The position numbers and the translations under genes were made by a program. The notes under the pieces were generated by a model. It was not told the origin of the DNA. It ran no database searches and saw only the letters and a list, made by a program, of their open reading frames with translations. This document shows, piece by piece, positions 1-7,927 of a stretch of DNA of 64,000 nt; position 1 is the stretch's first letter, and each line of letters opens with the position of its first letter. Origin of the DNA: Parachryseolinea silvisoli (GTDB lineage Bacteria; Bacteroidota; Bacteroidia; Cytophagales; Cyclobacteriaceae); assembly GCF_021190955.1 (NCBI RefSeq), contig NZ_JAIOAO010000002.1:806001-870000 (forward strand), written 5' to 3'.

Positions 1-1
1 G

Positions 2-940
2 ATGAAGACCGACATCCGCCGCGTATGTGGTTTGAAGATCTTTATGGGCTCTTCTACAGGCAACCTGTTGGTAGACGATATAACCGCCCTGGAGGGATTC
101 TTCTCACGGTTCCCGTCCATCATCGCCACCCACTGCGAAGACGAAGCGACTATTCGCAAGAATTCGGCCGACTACAAAGCGCAGTACGGCGAGGAGATTC
201 CGATCGAATGTCACCCGCTCATCCGCAGTGCCGAGGCCTGTTATAAATCATCTTCGGCCGCCGTGGCGCTGGCCAAAAAACATGGCACGCGCCTGCACAT
301 ACTGCACATCTCGACGGCACGCGAGCTGGAATTGTTTGACAACACCATACCCCTCGAACAGAAAAAAATCACTGCAGAGGCCTGCATTCACCACCTGTGG
401 TTTAACGAAACGGACTATAAGACACTGGGCACACGCATTAAGTGGAACCCGGCGGTCAAGACCCGACACGACCAGCAGGCAGTATTCCAGGGCGTGCTCG
501 ACGATCATCTGGACGTGATCGCCACAGACCATGCCCCCCACACCTGGGAAGAAAAACAAAACACGTATTTCAAGGCGCCGTCGGGTGGACCGTTAGTGCA
601 GCACAGCCTGGTCGCAATGTTGGAGTTCTGTCGCCAGGGGCGGATCACCATCGAAAAGGTGGTGCAGAAAATGAGCCATAACCCCGCTATTCTCTTTCAG
701 ATCGAAAAGCGTGGTTTTATTCGTGAAGGGTATTTTGCCGACCTGGTGCTGGTCGACCTGGATAAACCGTGGACGGTCAGCAAAGAAAACATCCGCTCGA
801 AATGCGGCTGGTCGCCGTTGGAGGGGGTCACCTTCCAGGCGGCCGTTACGCACACTTTCGTATCCGGGCACCTGGCGTATGCTGATGGCACGCTGGACGA
901 GTCGACCATGGGTCAGCGGCTGCTCTTTGATCGAAAATGA
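2..940 (+). CDS. pyrC: Dihydroorotase, 3' part (5' end outside window)
   Basis: Dihydroorotase interconverts carbamoyl-aspartate and dihydroorotate in cytoplasmic pyrimidine synthesis. The visible 312 residues hold the middle and C-terminal parts of the amidohydrolase barrel. GLKIFMGSSTG at residues 10-20 carries the lysine expected to be carboxylated (K12). THCEDE near 43 and LHILHIST near 98 give metal-binding histidines. ATDHAPH near 174 gives the catalytic aspartate. The N-terminal HxH metal site is missing because the gene enters from the left; family members are about 420-450 residues, so roughly 110-130 codons lie outside. The ATG at 2 is therefore an internal methionine, not the start. 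A tRNA promoter begins just after the stop. Confidence 0.93.
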   Translation: MKTDIRRVCGLKIFMGSSTGNLLVDDITALEGFFSRFPSIIATHCEDEATIRKNSADYKAQYGEEIPIECHPLIRSAEACYKSSSAAVALAKKHGTRLHILHISTARELELFDNTIPLEQKKITAEACIHHLWFNETDYKTLGTRIKWNPAVKTRHDQQAVFQGVLDDHLDVIATDHAPHTWEEKQNTYFKAPSGGPLVQHSLVAMLEFCRQGRITIEKVVQKMSHNPAILFQIEKRGFIREGYFADLVLVDLDKPWTVSKENIRSKCGWSPLEGVTFQAAVTHTFVSGHLAYADGTLDESTMGQRLLFDRK

Positions 941-952
941 CGTAAAATCATT

Positions 953-983
953 TTTGCAAATTCGGCTAACCTCGCTACATTTG
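953..983 (+). promoter_or_regulatory. Bacteroidota-type promoter for tRNA-His
   Basis: TTTG at 953-956 and TACATTTG at 976-983 are separated by 19 bases. This fits the -33 TTTG / -7 TAnnTTTG consensus of the Bacteroidota primary sigma factor. Transcription would start near 990, six or seven bases before the mature tRNA. The match is seen directly; the activity is inferred. Confidence 0.75.
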
Positions 984-995
984 CAGTCCTTAAAC

Positions 996-1070
996 GGTGG
1001 ATGTAGCTCAGTTGGTTAGAGCACCAGATTGTGATTCTGGGGGTCGCGGGTTCGAGCCCCGTCTTTCACC
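996..1070 (+). tRNA. tRNA-His (anticodon GTG)
   Basis: The full cloverleaf can be drawn. Acceptor arm is 997-1003 with 1063-1069, D arm 1006-1009 with 1019-1022, anticodon arm 1024-1028 with 1036-1040, T arm 1046-1050 with 1058-1062. The loop at 1029-1035 has anticodon GTG at 1031-1033. G996 can serve as the extra G-1 opposite C1070 that marks tRNA-His. The CCA end is not encoded. The acceptor stem has one G:U pair and a U:U mismatch (1002 with 1064), which is unusual but can occur. A good promoter precedes it and a terminator follows. Confidence 0.95.
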
Positions 1071-1078
1071 CAAAAGAT

Positions 1079-1105
1079 AAACCCCTCATACGAGGGGTTT
1101 TTTGT
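1079..1105 (+). terminator. Rho-independent terminator after tRNA-His
   Basis: A perfect 9-bp stem (AAACCCCTC with GAGGGGTTT, loop ATAC) runs straight into a T run. It lies nine bases after the tRNA and would end that transcript. Confidence 0.85.
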
Positions 1106-1190
1106 TTTGCAGCCTTTTCCTTTCATAGAAATCCGGTGGCTTTTGAATCTGGAAAGCGGTATCTCGTGTCTATAACAACCCCCCTTTGCT

Positions 1191-2048
1191 ATGGACCAAC
1201 GTATCATCAACCTCTTTGACGAGTATACCCATAAGCCATTATCGCGTGAAGAGTTTATGCGTCGCCTGACAACACTGGCCGGTAGTACCGCCGCCGCGCT
1301 CTCCATCCTGCCACTACTGGAAGTAAACTATGCACATGCCGCCACGACCGCCATACAGGATGATCGGCTGACGACCGGCTATATTTCATATCCCTCGGAA
1401 GCAGGGCTCATGCGTGCTTATATCGCACGACCGAAAAAGCAGGGCCGTTATGGTAGCGTGGTAGTCATTCACGAGAACCGCGGATTGAATCCACACATTG
1501 AAGATGTGACACGCCGCGCTGCGCTGGAAGGATTTGTCGCGCTCGCACCTGATGCACTTTCGCCACTGGGAGGAACTCCCACCGACGCGGATAAAGCGCG
1601 CGACATGTTTCAGCAACTCGATATGCCGAAGACGATTGCGTCGTTTGCGAAAGCGTTTGAGTACCTCGGAACGCAAGCCGATAGTAATGGTAAATACGGA
1701 TGCGTCGGTTTTTGCTGGGGTGGTGCGATGGTCAGCAACCTGGCGGTGCAGGTACCGAATTTATTAGCAGCGGTTGCATTTTATGGCCGGCAACCCGATG
1801 CGGCGGATGTACCGAAGATTCACGCAGCACTGCAATTACACTATGCCGAAATGGACGAGCGTGTGAATGCCGGTATAGCAGCGTATGAAGGAGCGTTGAA
1901 GCAGGCCGGTAAAACATACCAGGTATATATGTACCCGGGCGCGCAGCACGCCTTTCACAACGATACTGCGCCGACGCGCTACAACGCCGACGCGGCTAAG
2001 CTTGCGTGGAAACGCACGATCGACTTCTTTAACGAAAAACTTCGCTAA
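1191..2048 (+). CDS. Dienelactone hydrolase family protein, probably exported
   Basis: This is an alpha/beta hydrolase of the dienelactone hydrolase family, 285 residues. The cysteine nucleophile sits in GFCWGG (C175). The paired glutamate is in IHENRG (E95), and the histidine is in GAQHAFH (H253); D222 is a likely third triad member. The first 50 residues hold a basic pair (RR at 24-25), then a hydrophobic run ending in AHA, which looks like a Tat-type signal peptide. Export is therefore likely, though the usual (S/T)RRxFLK motif is imperfect. The natural substrate cannot be told from sequence; family members open lactones or cleave small esters. It stands alone between the tRNA and a small unknown gene. 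Confidence 0.88.
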   Translation: MDQRIINLFDEYTHKPLSREEFMRRLTTLAGSTAAALSILPLLEVNYAHAATTAIQDDRLTTGYISYPSEAGLMRAYIARPKKQGRYGSVVVIHENRGLNPHIEDVTRRAALEGFVALAPDALSPLGGTPTDADKARDMFQQLDMPKTIASFAKAFEYLGTQADSNGKYGCVGFCWGGAMVSNLAVQVPNLLAAVAFYGRQPDAADVPKIHAALQLHYAEMDERVNAGIAAYEGALKQAGKTYQVYMYPGAQHAFHNDTAPTRYNADAAKLAWKRTIDFFNEKLR

Positions 2049-2092
2049 CAAACAACGTTGCCTTCCGGCTTTTTTTGGACTATGTTCATGCC

Positions 2093-2347
2093 ATGATTGT
2101 GTGGCCGGAATATAAGAAACTGACGCTGGAGGATAAGATCGATCTTTTGTATGAGCATGGTACATTCATCATGGCCATTCGCTACTATTCATATAAGATT
2201 AATCTCTATCTGATCGGCAATTTTTATGTGGAGGTCTTCGTTAGGCACAAGAATACCATTATTGAGAAAATAATTCCCCTCGATATGAAACACACGCGCA
2301 TGAAATTCTATTCAGACCAGATCATGCTGCCGTGTGATATGTTCTAA
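2093..2347 (+). CDS. Small hypothetical protein
   Basis: An 84-residue soluble protein with no domain I recognise. It has a charged helical start (KKLTLEDKIDLLYEHG) followed by alternating aromatic and hydrophobic segments (YYSYKINLYLIG, NFYVEVFV) that look like a small beta sheet. I chose the ATG at 2093; an in-frame TTG at 2075 would add six residues. The make-up is that of a real small protein and similar ones are, from memory, common in Cytophagales. It ends seven bases before the end of the convergent chrA gene, so the two share a very short terminator space. Confidence 0.6.
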   Translation: MIVWPEYKKLTLEDKIDLLYEHGTFIMAIRYYSYKINLYLIGNFYVEVFVRHKNTIIEKIIPLDMKHTRMKFYSDQIMLPCDMF

Positions 2348-2353
2348 AGGTTA

Positions 2354-3544
2354 TTAAACGTATCGCAATAAGAAGCCGAGCAGTAGCCCCCCTAAAATAA
2401 TCAGCGGCGACCACACCCGCGTAAACGCCAGCAGGGCGAACGTAATGATGGTAACGGCAAAATTCATCACCGTATTTTCTAGTGGTTGAAATAGAATAAC
2501 AGCCGAAGCAATTACCAGTCCGGCACTCGCAGCTGTAATCCCTTCCAGGGAAGCACGTACGGCGCGGTATTTCTTTAGGCTTTCCCAGAAACGTATCACA
2601 AAAAAGATCAGGAATGTACCCGGCAAGAAAATGCCGAGCGCGGCGACAAAGCCCCCGACGAGCTCGCCAGCCGTGCCGTATTCACGCATGGAGAGCGCAC
2701 CGATATACGCGCTGAACGAAAATACCGGCCCGGGTAAAGATTGCGCCACGGCATAGCCTGACAGAAACTCTTCCGACGACAGATATTGTTTAGGCGCGTA
2801 TTGTACAAACTCGGTGTACAGCAGGGGTGTCAGTACTTGGCCTCCGCCAAAGATCAGGCTACCGTTACGATAGAAGTTCTCGAACAGTCGCACCGGCAAT
2901 GCCTTTGTTATACCCCCTAACGCTGCCGCTCCAATCAATACACCGGCCCATAATAAAAAATTAGCCCAGGGTATAATGATCTTTGTCTTTTCCTCCTTCG
3001 GTTGCGCTTTATACTTTAACGCGGTCAGCAAGCCGGAGCAAAGCAACACGATGGGAAAGATAAAAGGAGTCTGAATAAAATACGAAAGCACCGCGGCGAG
3101 GATCATCAACGCCACACCCGTTTTTGTATGAATCGTTTTGACGCTGATCGTATAGGCACCATAGCTGACAAAGCCAACCGCCATGGGCTGAATAAAGCGC
3201 GTAAACTCAGTCGACCAATTTTTCTGTTCGATGCTTGACATCATCATGGCGGCCAACGTCATGAAGGTCACGCCGGGCAATATCCAAAGAATGAGGGTGA
3301 GGTAAGCGAGATTGGGACCGCCGATCTTAAAGCCGATAGCCGTCAACGTCTGCGTAGAGGTCGGGCCGGGCAGGATTTGACAGAGCGAGTTGATCTCGAG
3401 TAGTTCTTCCTCCGATAGATACTGGCGCTTGTCCACGAGTATCTTTTGGAAATGCGCTAAGTGTGCCTGGGGACCACCAAACGTAGTGACCGCCAGCATC
3501 AGCACATCTTTTAAAAAGATATAGTAGCGCACATTCCGGATCAT
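2354..3544 (-). CDS. chrA: Chromate transporter, long-chain CHR family
   Basis: CHR-family membrane protein of 396 residues, the usual length for the two-domain form. Each half carries the family signature: FGGPQAH near residues 22-28 and FGGGQV in the second half, with PGP motifs (LPGPTS near 59 and LPGPVF near 265). About ten hydrophobic segments are visible. In proteobacteria such proteins export chromate with sulfate-like specificity; here the substrate is assigned by family only. The gene starts 10 bases after the stop of the 2-oxoglutarate oxygenase gene on the same strand, so the two are probably co-transcribed. Nothing in the oxygenase suggests a direct role in chromate handling. Confidence 0.9.
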   Translation of the reverse strand: MIRNVRYYIFLKDVLMLAVTTFGGPQAHLAHFQKILVDKRQYLSEEELLEINSLCQILPGPTSTQTLTAIGFKIGGPNLAYLTLILWILPGVTFMTLAAMMMSSIEQKNWSTEFTRFIQPMAVGFVSYGAYTISVKTIHTKTGVALMILAAVLSYFIQTPFIFPIVLLCSGLLTALKYKAQPKEEKTKIIIPWANFLLWAGVLIGAAALGGITKALPVRLFENFYRNGSLIFGGGQVLTPLLYTEFVQYAPKQYLSSEEFLSGYAVAQSLPGPVFSFSAYIGALSMREYGTAGELVGGFVAALGIFLPGTFLIFFVIRFWESLKKYRAVRASLEGITAASAGLVIASAVILFQPLENTVMNFAVTIITFALLAFTRVWSPLIILGGLLLGFLLRYV

Positions 3545-3554
3545 GTGCAGCCTA

Positions 3555-4526
3555 TTATTTCTTTAAGCCAATCTCGCGCAGACGTTGGTCGAGAAATTCC
3601 CCGGCTGTAATATCCTCCCACTGTTTGGGATTAGCGGCGTCTACGCAACTGTTTAACGCGGCCAGGCTCATGTCGGCGCGCGGGTGCATAAAGAAAGGTA
3701 TAGAGTAACGCGGTGTGTTCATCAGCGCACGCGGCGGATTGACGACGCGGTGTATCGTCGACTTGAGGTATTTATTGGTGAGTCGCTCCAGCATGTCGCC
3801 TACATTTACTACAAGTTGGTCTGGCAGTGCAGTAATAGGTATCCACTTACCGTCGCGGCGCAATACCTGAAGGCCGTCGGCGCTGGCACCCATTAGCAGA
3901 GTAATAAGGTTGATGTCGCCGTGCTCGGCAGCACGTACCGCGTCTGCCGGTACGGCATCTGGATTTTCAATAGGGTAGTAGTGGATCGGGCGCAGAATGC
4001 TGTTACCGTGCTTTACCTTATCGTCAAAGTAGTTTTCTGGCAGTTTCAGGTATAACGCAATAGCCCGTAGCATAGCAAGACCGGTTTTTTCCAGGGCGCG
4101 ATACACCTCTATGCCGACCGTCTTTAATGCAGGCGACTCGGCGGGCCAAATATTCGCAGGATAGTTTTCACGTTGTCGCTCTTCCTCGGGCAGTTCCTGG
4201 CCCACGTGGTAAAATTCTTTTAAGTCGCCGGTGTTACGGCCTTTGGCATGTTCTTTACCCTTACCAATATAGCCCCGTTGACCGGCCAGCTCCGCACGCT
4301 CGTATTTTTTCTTAACATCGTCCGGCAACGCAAAGAACTGCTGAATGGCAGCGTAAAGCGATTGCTGCGCGGCATCCGTCAGATAGTGATTGCGAATGGC
4401 GACAAACCCGATATTATGATAAGCTTCGCCGAGCGTGGCTACAAAATTGGCTTTTTTTCCGCTGTCGCCTGACAAAAAATCGGCCAGGTCGAGGGAGGGT
4501 ATTTGATCGTAAAGAACTTCTGCCAT
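3555..4526 (-). CDS. Isopenicillin N synthase-like 2OG-Fe(II) oxygenase
   Basis: A 323-residue cytoplasmic oxygenase of the isopenicillin N synthase / plant DIOX family. The N-terminal DIOX_N segment (IPSLDLADFLSGD onward) is present. The iron facial triad is visible as HGD near residues 212-214 and the histidine in STIHRVVNPP near 269. RYSIPFF supplies the arginine and serine that bind 2-oxoglutarate. Members hydroxylate or cyclise small molecules; the substrate here is unknown. It is the first gene of a likely two-gene unit with chrA. A 14-base inverted repeat sits immediately upstream of its start codon, between it and the divergent superoxide dismutase. Confidence 0.88.
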   Translation of the reverse strand: MAEVLYDQIPSLDLADFLSGDSGKKANFVATLGEAYHNIGFVAIRNHYLTDAAQQSLYAAIQQFFALPDDVKKKYERAELAGQRGYIGKGKEHAKGRNTGDLKEFYHVGQELPEEERQRENYPANIWPAESPALKTVGIEVYRALEKTGLAMLRAIALYLKLPENYFDDKVKHGNSILRPIHYYPIENPDAVPADAVRAAEHGDINLITLLMGASADGLQVLRRDGKWIPITALPDQLVVNVGDMLERLTNKYLKSTIHRVVNPPRALMNTPRYSIPFFMHPRADMSLAALNSCVDAANPKQWEDITAGEFLDQRLREIGLKK

Positions 4527-4529
4527 AAC

Positions 4530-4543
4530 TGTAACTGGTTACA
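4530..4543. promoter_or_regulatory. Candidate operator, 14-base inverted repeat
   Basis: TGTAAC, two spacer bases, GTTACA: a perfect 6-bp dyad four bases upstream of the oxygenase start codon. It lies between two divergent genes, so a regulator bound here could act on either. No regulator gene is adjacent. The symmetry is seen; the function is inferred. Confidence 0.35.
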
Positions 4544-4566
4544 TGAGTGGTACGCCGCAAGCTAAA

Positions 4567-4574
4567 TATTTTTG
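4567..4574 (+). promoter_or_regulatory. Candidate -7 element for the superoxide dismutase gene
   Basis: TATTTTTG matches the TAnnTTTG element. No clear TTTG is found about 19 bases upstream, so support is partial. It would give a leader of about 100 bases. Confidence 0.35.
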
Positions 4575-4681
4575 TCTAAATTTCGCGGACAGGAAAATCC
4601 AGCCTTATAAAGAAATGCGATTTCTCTGGCATGATTTATTACACAACCAACTGTTCCTTCATTTTTAAAAGTACTGATCAT

Positions 4682-5413
4682 ATGAAAACAACCCGTAGAG
4701 AATTTGTACAACGTACTTTAAAGGCGACGGCGATCACCGCCATCGGTGCACCCCTGGCCCTTGACGCCCTTGCCGGATCTGCTCCCGCCGCGACGGTACC
4801 CGCCACGGGAGTTGCCGCCGTCCAGTTCTCACAGATCGCTTTGCCGTATGCTTACAATGCACTCGAGCCTTCCATTGACGCACAGACCATGGAAATTCAC
4901 TACACCAAACACCACGCTACCTATATTAAGAATGTAAACGAAGCGATCGTGGCAGAGAAAATCACCTACGCTTCAGAAAAAGATTTCTTTGCGAACGCCT
5001 CCAGGCTTTCTGACAAAGCGCGAAACAACGGCGGCGGTGCGTGGAACCACAACTTCTTCTGGGAATCAATGAAGCCGGGCGCGGCGGCACCCAGCGGCAA
5101 GCTGGCAGACGCGCTCAACAGCTCTTTCGGCTCCATCGATAAATTTAAAGAACAATTTAACGAAGCAGCGACCAAACGATTTGGCTCAGGCTGGGCCTGG
5201 CTCATAAAAGACGGCAGCAAGCTAAAGATCGGCTCGACACCGAACCAGGACAACCCGTTGATGGACTCCAGCGACTTCAAGGGCACGCCCTTACTTGCCC
5301 TCGATGTTTGGGAACACGCCTATTACTTAAAATATCAAAACAAACGTCCGGAATACATCGCCAACTGGTGGAAAGTGGTGAACTGGGACGAAGTGGCGAA
5401 GCGCTTCGCATAA
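4682..5413 (+). CDS. sodA: Superoxide dismutase, Fe/Mn family, Tat-type signal
   Basis: Converts superoxide to oxygen and hydrogen peroxide. I place the start at 4682, giving 243 residues, because TTRREFVQRTLKA then forms a Tat-type signal right at the N terminus, followed by a hydrophobic stretch and an AxA-like site near 33-37. The metal ligands are H73, H123, D208 and H212 (LDVWEHAYY). A glycine replaces the iron-type glutamine in NNGGGAWNH, and a glutamine occurs in STPNQDNP, which together favour manganese or mixed metal use. A Tat signal suggests the folded, metal-loaded enzyme is sent to the periplasm. An in-frame ATG at 4631 would put the signal 17 residues in, which is less likely. 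Confidence 0.92.
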   Translation: MKTTRREFVQRTLKATAITAIGAPLALDALAGSAPAATVPATGVAAVQFSQIALPYAYNALEPSIDAQTMEIHYTKHHATYIKNVNEAIVAEKITYASEKDFFANASRLSDKARNNGGGAWNHNFFWESMKPGAAAPSGKLADALNSSFGSIDKFKEQFNEAATKRFGSGWAWLIKDGSKLKIGSTPNQDNPLMDSSDFKGTPLLALDVWEHAYYLKYQNKRPEYIANWWKVVNWDEVAKRFA

Positions 5414-5431
5414 GGATATTAGTTTACAGGG

Positions 5432-5467
5432 AAAGAAGGCTTCTGCAGCAATGTGGAGGCCTTTCTT
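5432..5467 (+). terminator. Possible terminator after the superoxide dismutase gene
   Basis: AAGAAGGCTTC and GAGGCCTTTCTT can fold into a stem with a small bulge. The T run is short and interrupted. It lies between convergent genes. Confidence 0.4.
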
Positions 5468-5476
5468 ATGTATAGG

Positions 5477-7696
5477 TCAATTTAGCTCGTTCAGGATCAG
5501 GTCGGTTATATCAAACAATGGAAACTCACCGGTGTTGTTTAACAAGATCACGGTGTTGCCCCGGTCAGGCTGATGCGCCAGCATGGTTTTGAAACTGAAG
5601 TCCGTTCCCGGATGTAACAAAACAGTGTGATGTTTCGATACACGAAATTGATACCGGTCGATCATCCAGCCATAGCCATAATAAACACCCCAGTCCTGGT
5701 AGTACGTGCGGGGAATGAACTGTACGTCCAGCCCGGGCGTAGACTGATTATTGCTCCACCGCAGCAAGTCAGCGGCTGTCGACGTGATAGCGCCCGCACC
5801 CATTACGTTGGTCACGGCATACGCCGGTTCGTCGACACCGTAGAGGTAGCCTTTGGCCAGAGAGGGTTCTCGTCCATCCAGCGACGTATGGGCCAAGATC
5901 AGGGGAGCTGTGATTTTTTCGTGTAATAATTGACGGAAAGATTTACCCGAAACTTTTTCTGCTACAAGCGCCAACAGGGTGTAGCCGGTGTTGCTGTATA
6001 AGAAGTCCGTGCCGGGAGTAAACCGGGGAGGCTCACAACCAAAATGGCGAATGATCTCTTCAAGGCTATAGACATGTTGTATAGAATCGATAAAACCGGG
6101 ATGTGAAGTATAGCTCGGCAAACCGGAGGCATGCGTGAGTAAATGCTCCAGTGTGATGCCAGGGTATGGATACCAGGGCAAAAACTTTTGTACGGTATCC
6201 TGGTATTGCAAGAGCCCTTCTTGTTGCAGCGCAACGATTATGCGGCTGGTAAAGGTCTTGGATAACGACCCGATGCGAAAGACAGTGGTCGTATCGTGCG
6301 AACGCTGCGAAGCCTTGTCGGCGTAACCATATCCGCGATGCAGGATGACCTGACCGCGGTATTGTATGAGAGCAACACCCTGGAACATTCCTTTTTGATG
6401 ATAGATGCGCAAAACAGAGTCAACGCGTGAGGCAGGGTGCTTAGGTGAATTTCGCAAGACTGTTTGTACCGATGTTTTCAACGCCGTATAGCCATTGCGC
6501 GCTTCGATGTCTGCGGCCAGCGCGTTATAGTTTACCGAGGAGGGCAGCGTGTTATACCCTTCCCAGAACGTGCGGCTTGTGTCAGCAGACGACTCCAGGA
6601 ATCGCCCGGGAGAGGTACCCTGTGCGGATGAAGATTGGGCCGCGGTATCGATGCGTGTTATCAAAAAATCACTTCGCTCGTCCACCATGACATCAAAGCT
6701 ATAACGCTTGCTGGTGACACGCGTGCTTTCATCACGGGCTATGTGATCGAGATACCAGCGTCGGCCGAAAGGCCGATAATGAATGACCGTTCGCTGACGA
6801 TGTACATCGAGCTGGATGTTGAGGAGCTTTAAGACCGCACGCTCGGCAGCGTTGCCGGCTTGTACATACGGTAGCCCGTGTGGGCTAAGCTCGTATTCCA
6901 CCTGTACCAAAGCAAGCGACGAAGTGCTGAAGAAAATTCTGCCGCGGTATAATCCGTCTTTAATCAGGGCCTTTTGATCAAACGATATTTCATGAACTTC
7001 TTCCGTGCCAATGTGGGTGACACCTTCATACGTGAAGTCATGCTTTCGCAGACCGCTTTTACTAAAAAACAACGTGTTTGGGTTTATCGCCAGGTCGAGT
7101 GTCTTGACGGTGCTCACCTTGGTGCCAATGGCCATCCCTACACCATTAAAGGCACGTTCGTCTTCAACCTCACGCGCTTTTAGTACCGTGAGCTGCGCTT
7201 CTCCGCCGGAGGATTGGTGTAATTCAAAGGCAGCTTCAGAGATATGTATATAGTGGTCAGCCTTACGTGCTGCCAACCGATAAAAGCAAGTCAGGGTACG
7301 GGTTCCGCCATGATTTTGTGAAAGCCGTGCGAGCGCTTGTTGAATCAGTTGACGGGGGTTGACGGGGGTGATCTCCACAGCCTGGAGCAATACAGTGTCA
7401 GGCAGCAGCGCGATGTCGAGCACGCCACCCAACGACGGCACGGCCATTTGTACAGGCTGATAACCAATAGATGAAATCAAAGCATGCCGGCGGGCAGCAG
7501 AAGGAAGAAGCTTCAAGGAGTAATGACCGTGCTCATCGCCCAAGGTACCCTCTCCAGTTTCAGGAATAGAAACATGTACAAATGGAATGGGCTGCCGCGT
7601 AGCCCGGTCGGTAACCTTTCCCGAGATCACCTGCGCGTTTGCAGGGAAGACGGCAAACAATAACACAAGGAAGAGAAAAGCATTCGGTATAGACAC
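5477..7696 (-). CDS. Serine hydrolase (beta-lactamase family) with N-terminal carboxypeptidase-regulatory-like domain
   Basis: A 739-residue exported protein in three parts. Residues 1-21 form a signal peptide ending in ANA. Residues 22-105 are a CarboxypepD_reg-like beta sandwich (ISGKVTDRATRQPIPFVHV). Residues 110-340 resemble the beta-rich middle region of Bacteroidota outer-surface proteins that start with this domain. From about 415 on there is a class C beta-lactamase / penicillin-binding-protein fold: SLSK (SxxK nucleophile), YSNTGY (YxN) and HPGTDF (HxG replacing KTG). Such hydrolases act on D-amino-acid peptides or esters rather than on antibiotics. The fusion of this enzyme to a surface domain is uncommon. 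No partner is adjacent. Confidence 0.85.
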   Translation of the reverse strand: MSIPNAFLFLVLLFAVFPANAQVISGKVTDRATRQPIPFVHVSIPETGEGTLGDEHGHYSLKLLPSAARRHALISSIGYQPVQMAVPSLGGVLDIALLPDTVLLQAVEITPVNPRQLIQQALARLSQNHGGTRTLTCFYRLAARKADHYIHISEAAFELHQSSGGEAQLTVLKAREVEDERAFNGVGMAIGTKVSTVKTLDLAINPNTLFFSKSGLRKHDFTYEGVTHIGTEEVHEISFDQKALIKDGLYRGRIFFSTSSLALVQVEYELSPHGLPYVQAGNAAERAVLKLLNIQLDVHRQRTVIHYRPFGRRWYLDHIARDESTRVTSKRYSFDVMVDERSDFLITRIDTAAQSSSAQGTSPGRFLESSADTSRTFWEGYNTLPSSVNYNALAADIEARNGYTALKTSVQTVLRNSPKHPASRVDSVLRIYHQKGMFQGVALIQYRGQVILHRGYGYADKASQRSHDTTTVFRIGSLSKTFTSRIIVALQQEGLLQYQDTVQKFLPWYPYPGITLEHLLTHASGLPSYTSHPGFIDSIQHVYSLEEIIRHFGCEPPRFTPGTDFLYSNTGYTLLALVAEKVSGKSFRQLLHEKITAPLILAHTSLDGREPSLAKGYLYGVDEPAYAVTNVMGAGAITSTAADLLRWSNNQSTPGLDVQFIPRTYYQDWGVYYGYGWMIDRYQFRVSKHHTVLLHPGTDFSFKTMLAHQPDRGNTVILLNNTGEFPLFDITDLILNELN

Positions 7697-7762
7697 GACT
7701 TTTTACTGAAGATGTCGCCCGCCAGTAAAAAGTTTTTAAGGCCTCCATCTCCAACGGCCGTA

Positions 7763-7801
7763 AAACAAAGAATCCCCGGTCAGGAACAAGACCGGGGATT
7801 C
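7763..7801 (-). terminator. Rho-independent terminator, minus strand
   Basis: A perfect 12-bp GC-rich stem (7770-7781 with 7790-7801, 8-base loop). On the minus strand it is followed by TTTGTTTTA. It ends a short transcript that would carry the 22-codon reading frame at 7859-7927, and it separates that transcript from the serine hydrolase gene. Confidence 0.7.
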
Positions 7802-7858
7802 CAAAAATCCTCATTCAAATTTTATCCGTAACTAAAATTCCAAGAGGTTTAACCAACC

Positions 7859-7927
7859 CTAATGCGTGATACACCTTGGAATTGTTAGTGTACGTTTGAT
7901 TGATAAAATGTGCTTGGGACTAGACAT
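7859..7927 (-). CDS. Candidate 22-residue peptide with strong ribosome-binding site
   Basis: The frame encodes MSSPKHILSIKRTL followed by TIPRCITH and a stop. AAAGGAGGT lies at 7932-7940, so GGAGG is five bases from the ATG. This is a near-perfect Shine-Dalgarno sequence, rare in Bacteroidota, where most genes here lack one. A strong terminator lies about 60 bases after the stop, so the unit looks like a self-contained short transcript. The product is basic, with one cysteine, and has no signal peptide. It matches nothing I know. It could be a leader peptide, a signalling peptide precursor, or the coding part of a dual-function small RNA. Chance occurrence is possible. Confidence 0.4.
   Translation of the reverse strand: MSSPKHILSIKRTLTIPRCITH

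Noticed and set aside
7560-7814. Minus-strand frame running over the terminator stem into the serine hydrolase start
   Set aside because: It covers a strong terminator and the signal peptide of the hydrolase in another frame; composition is not protein-like.
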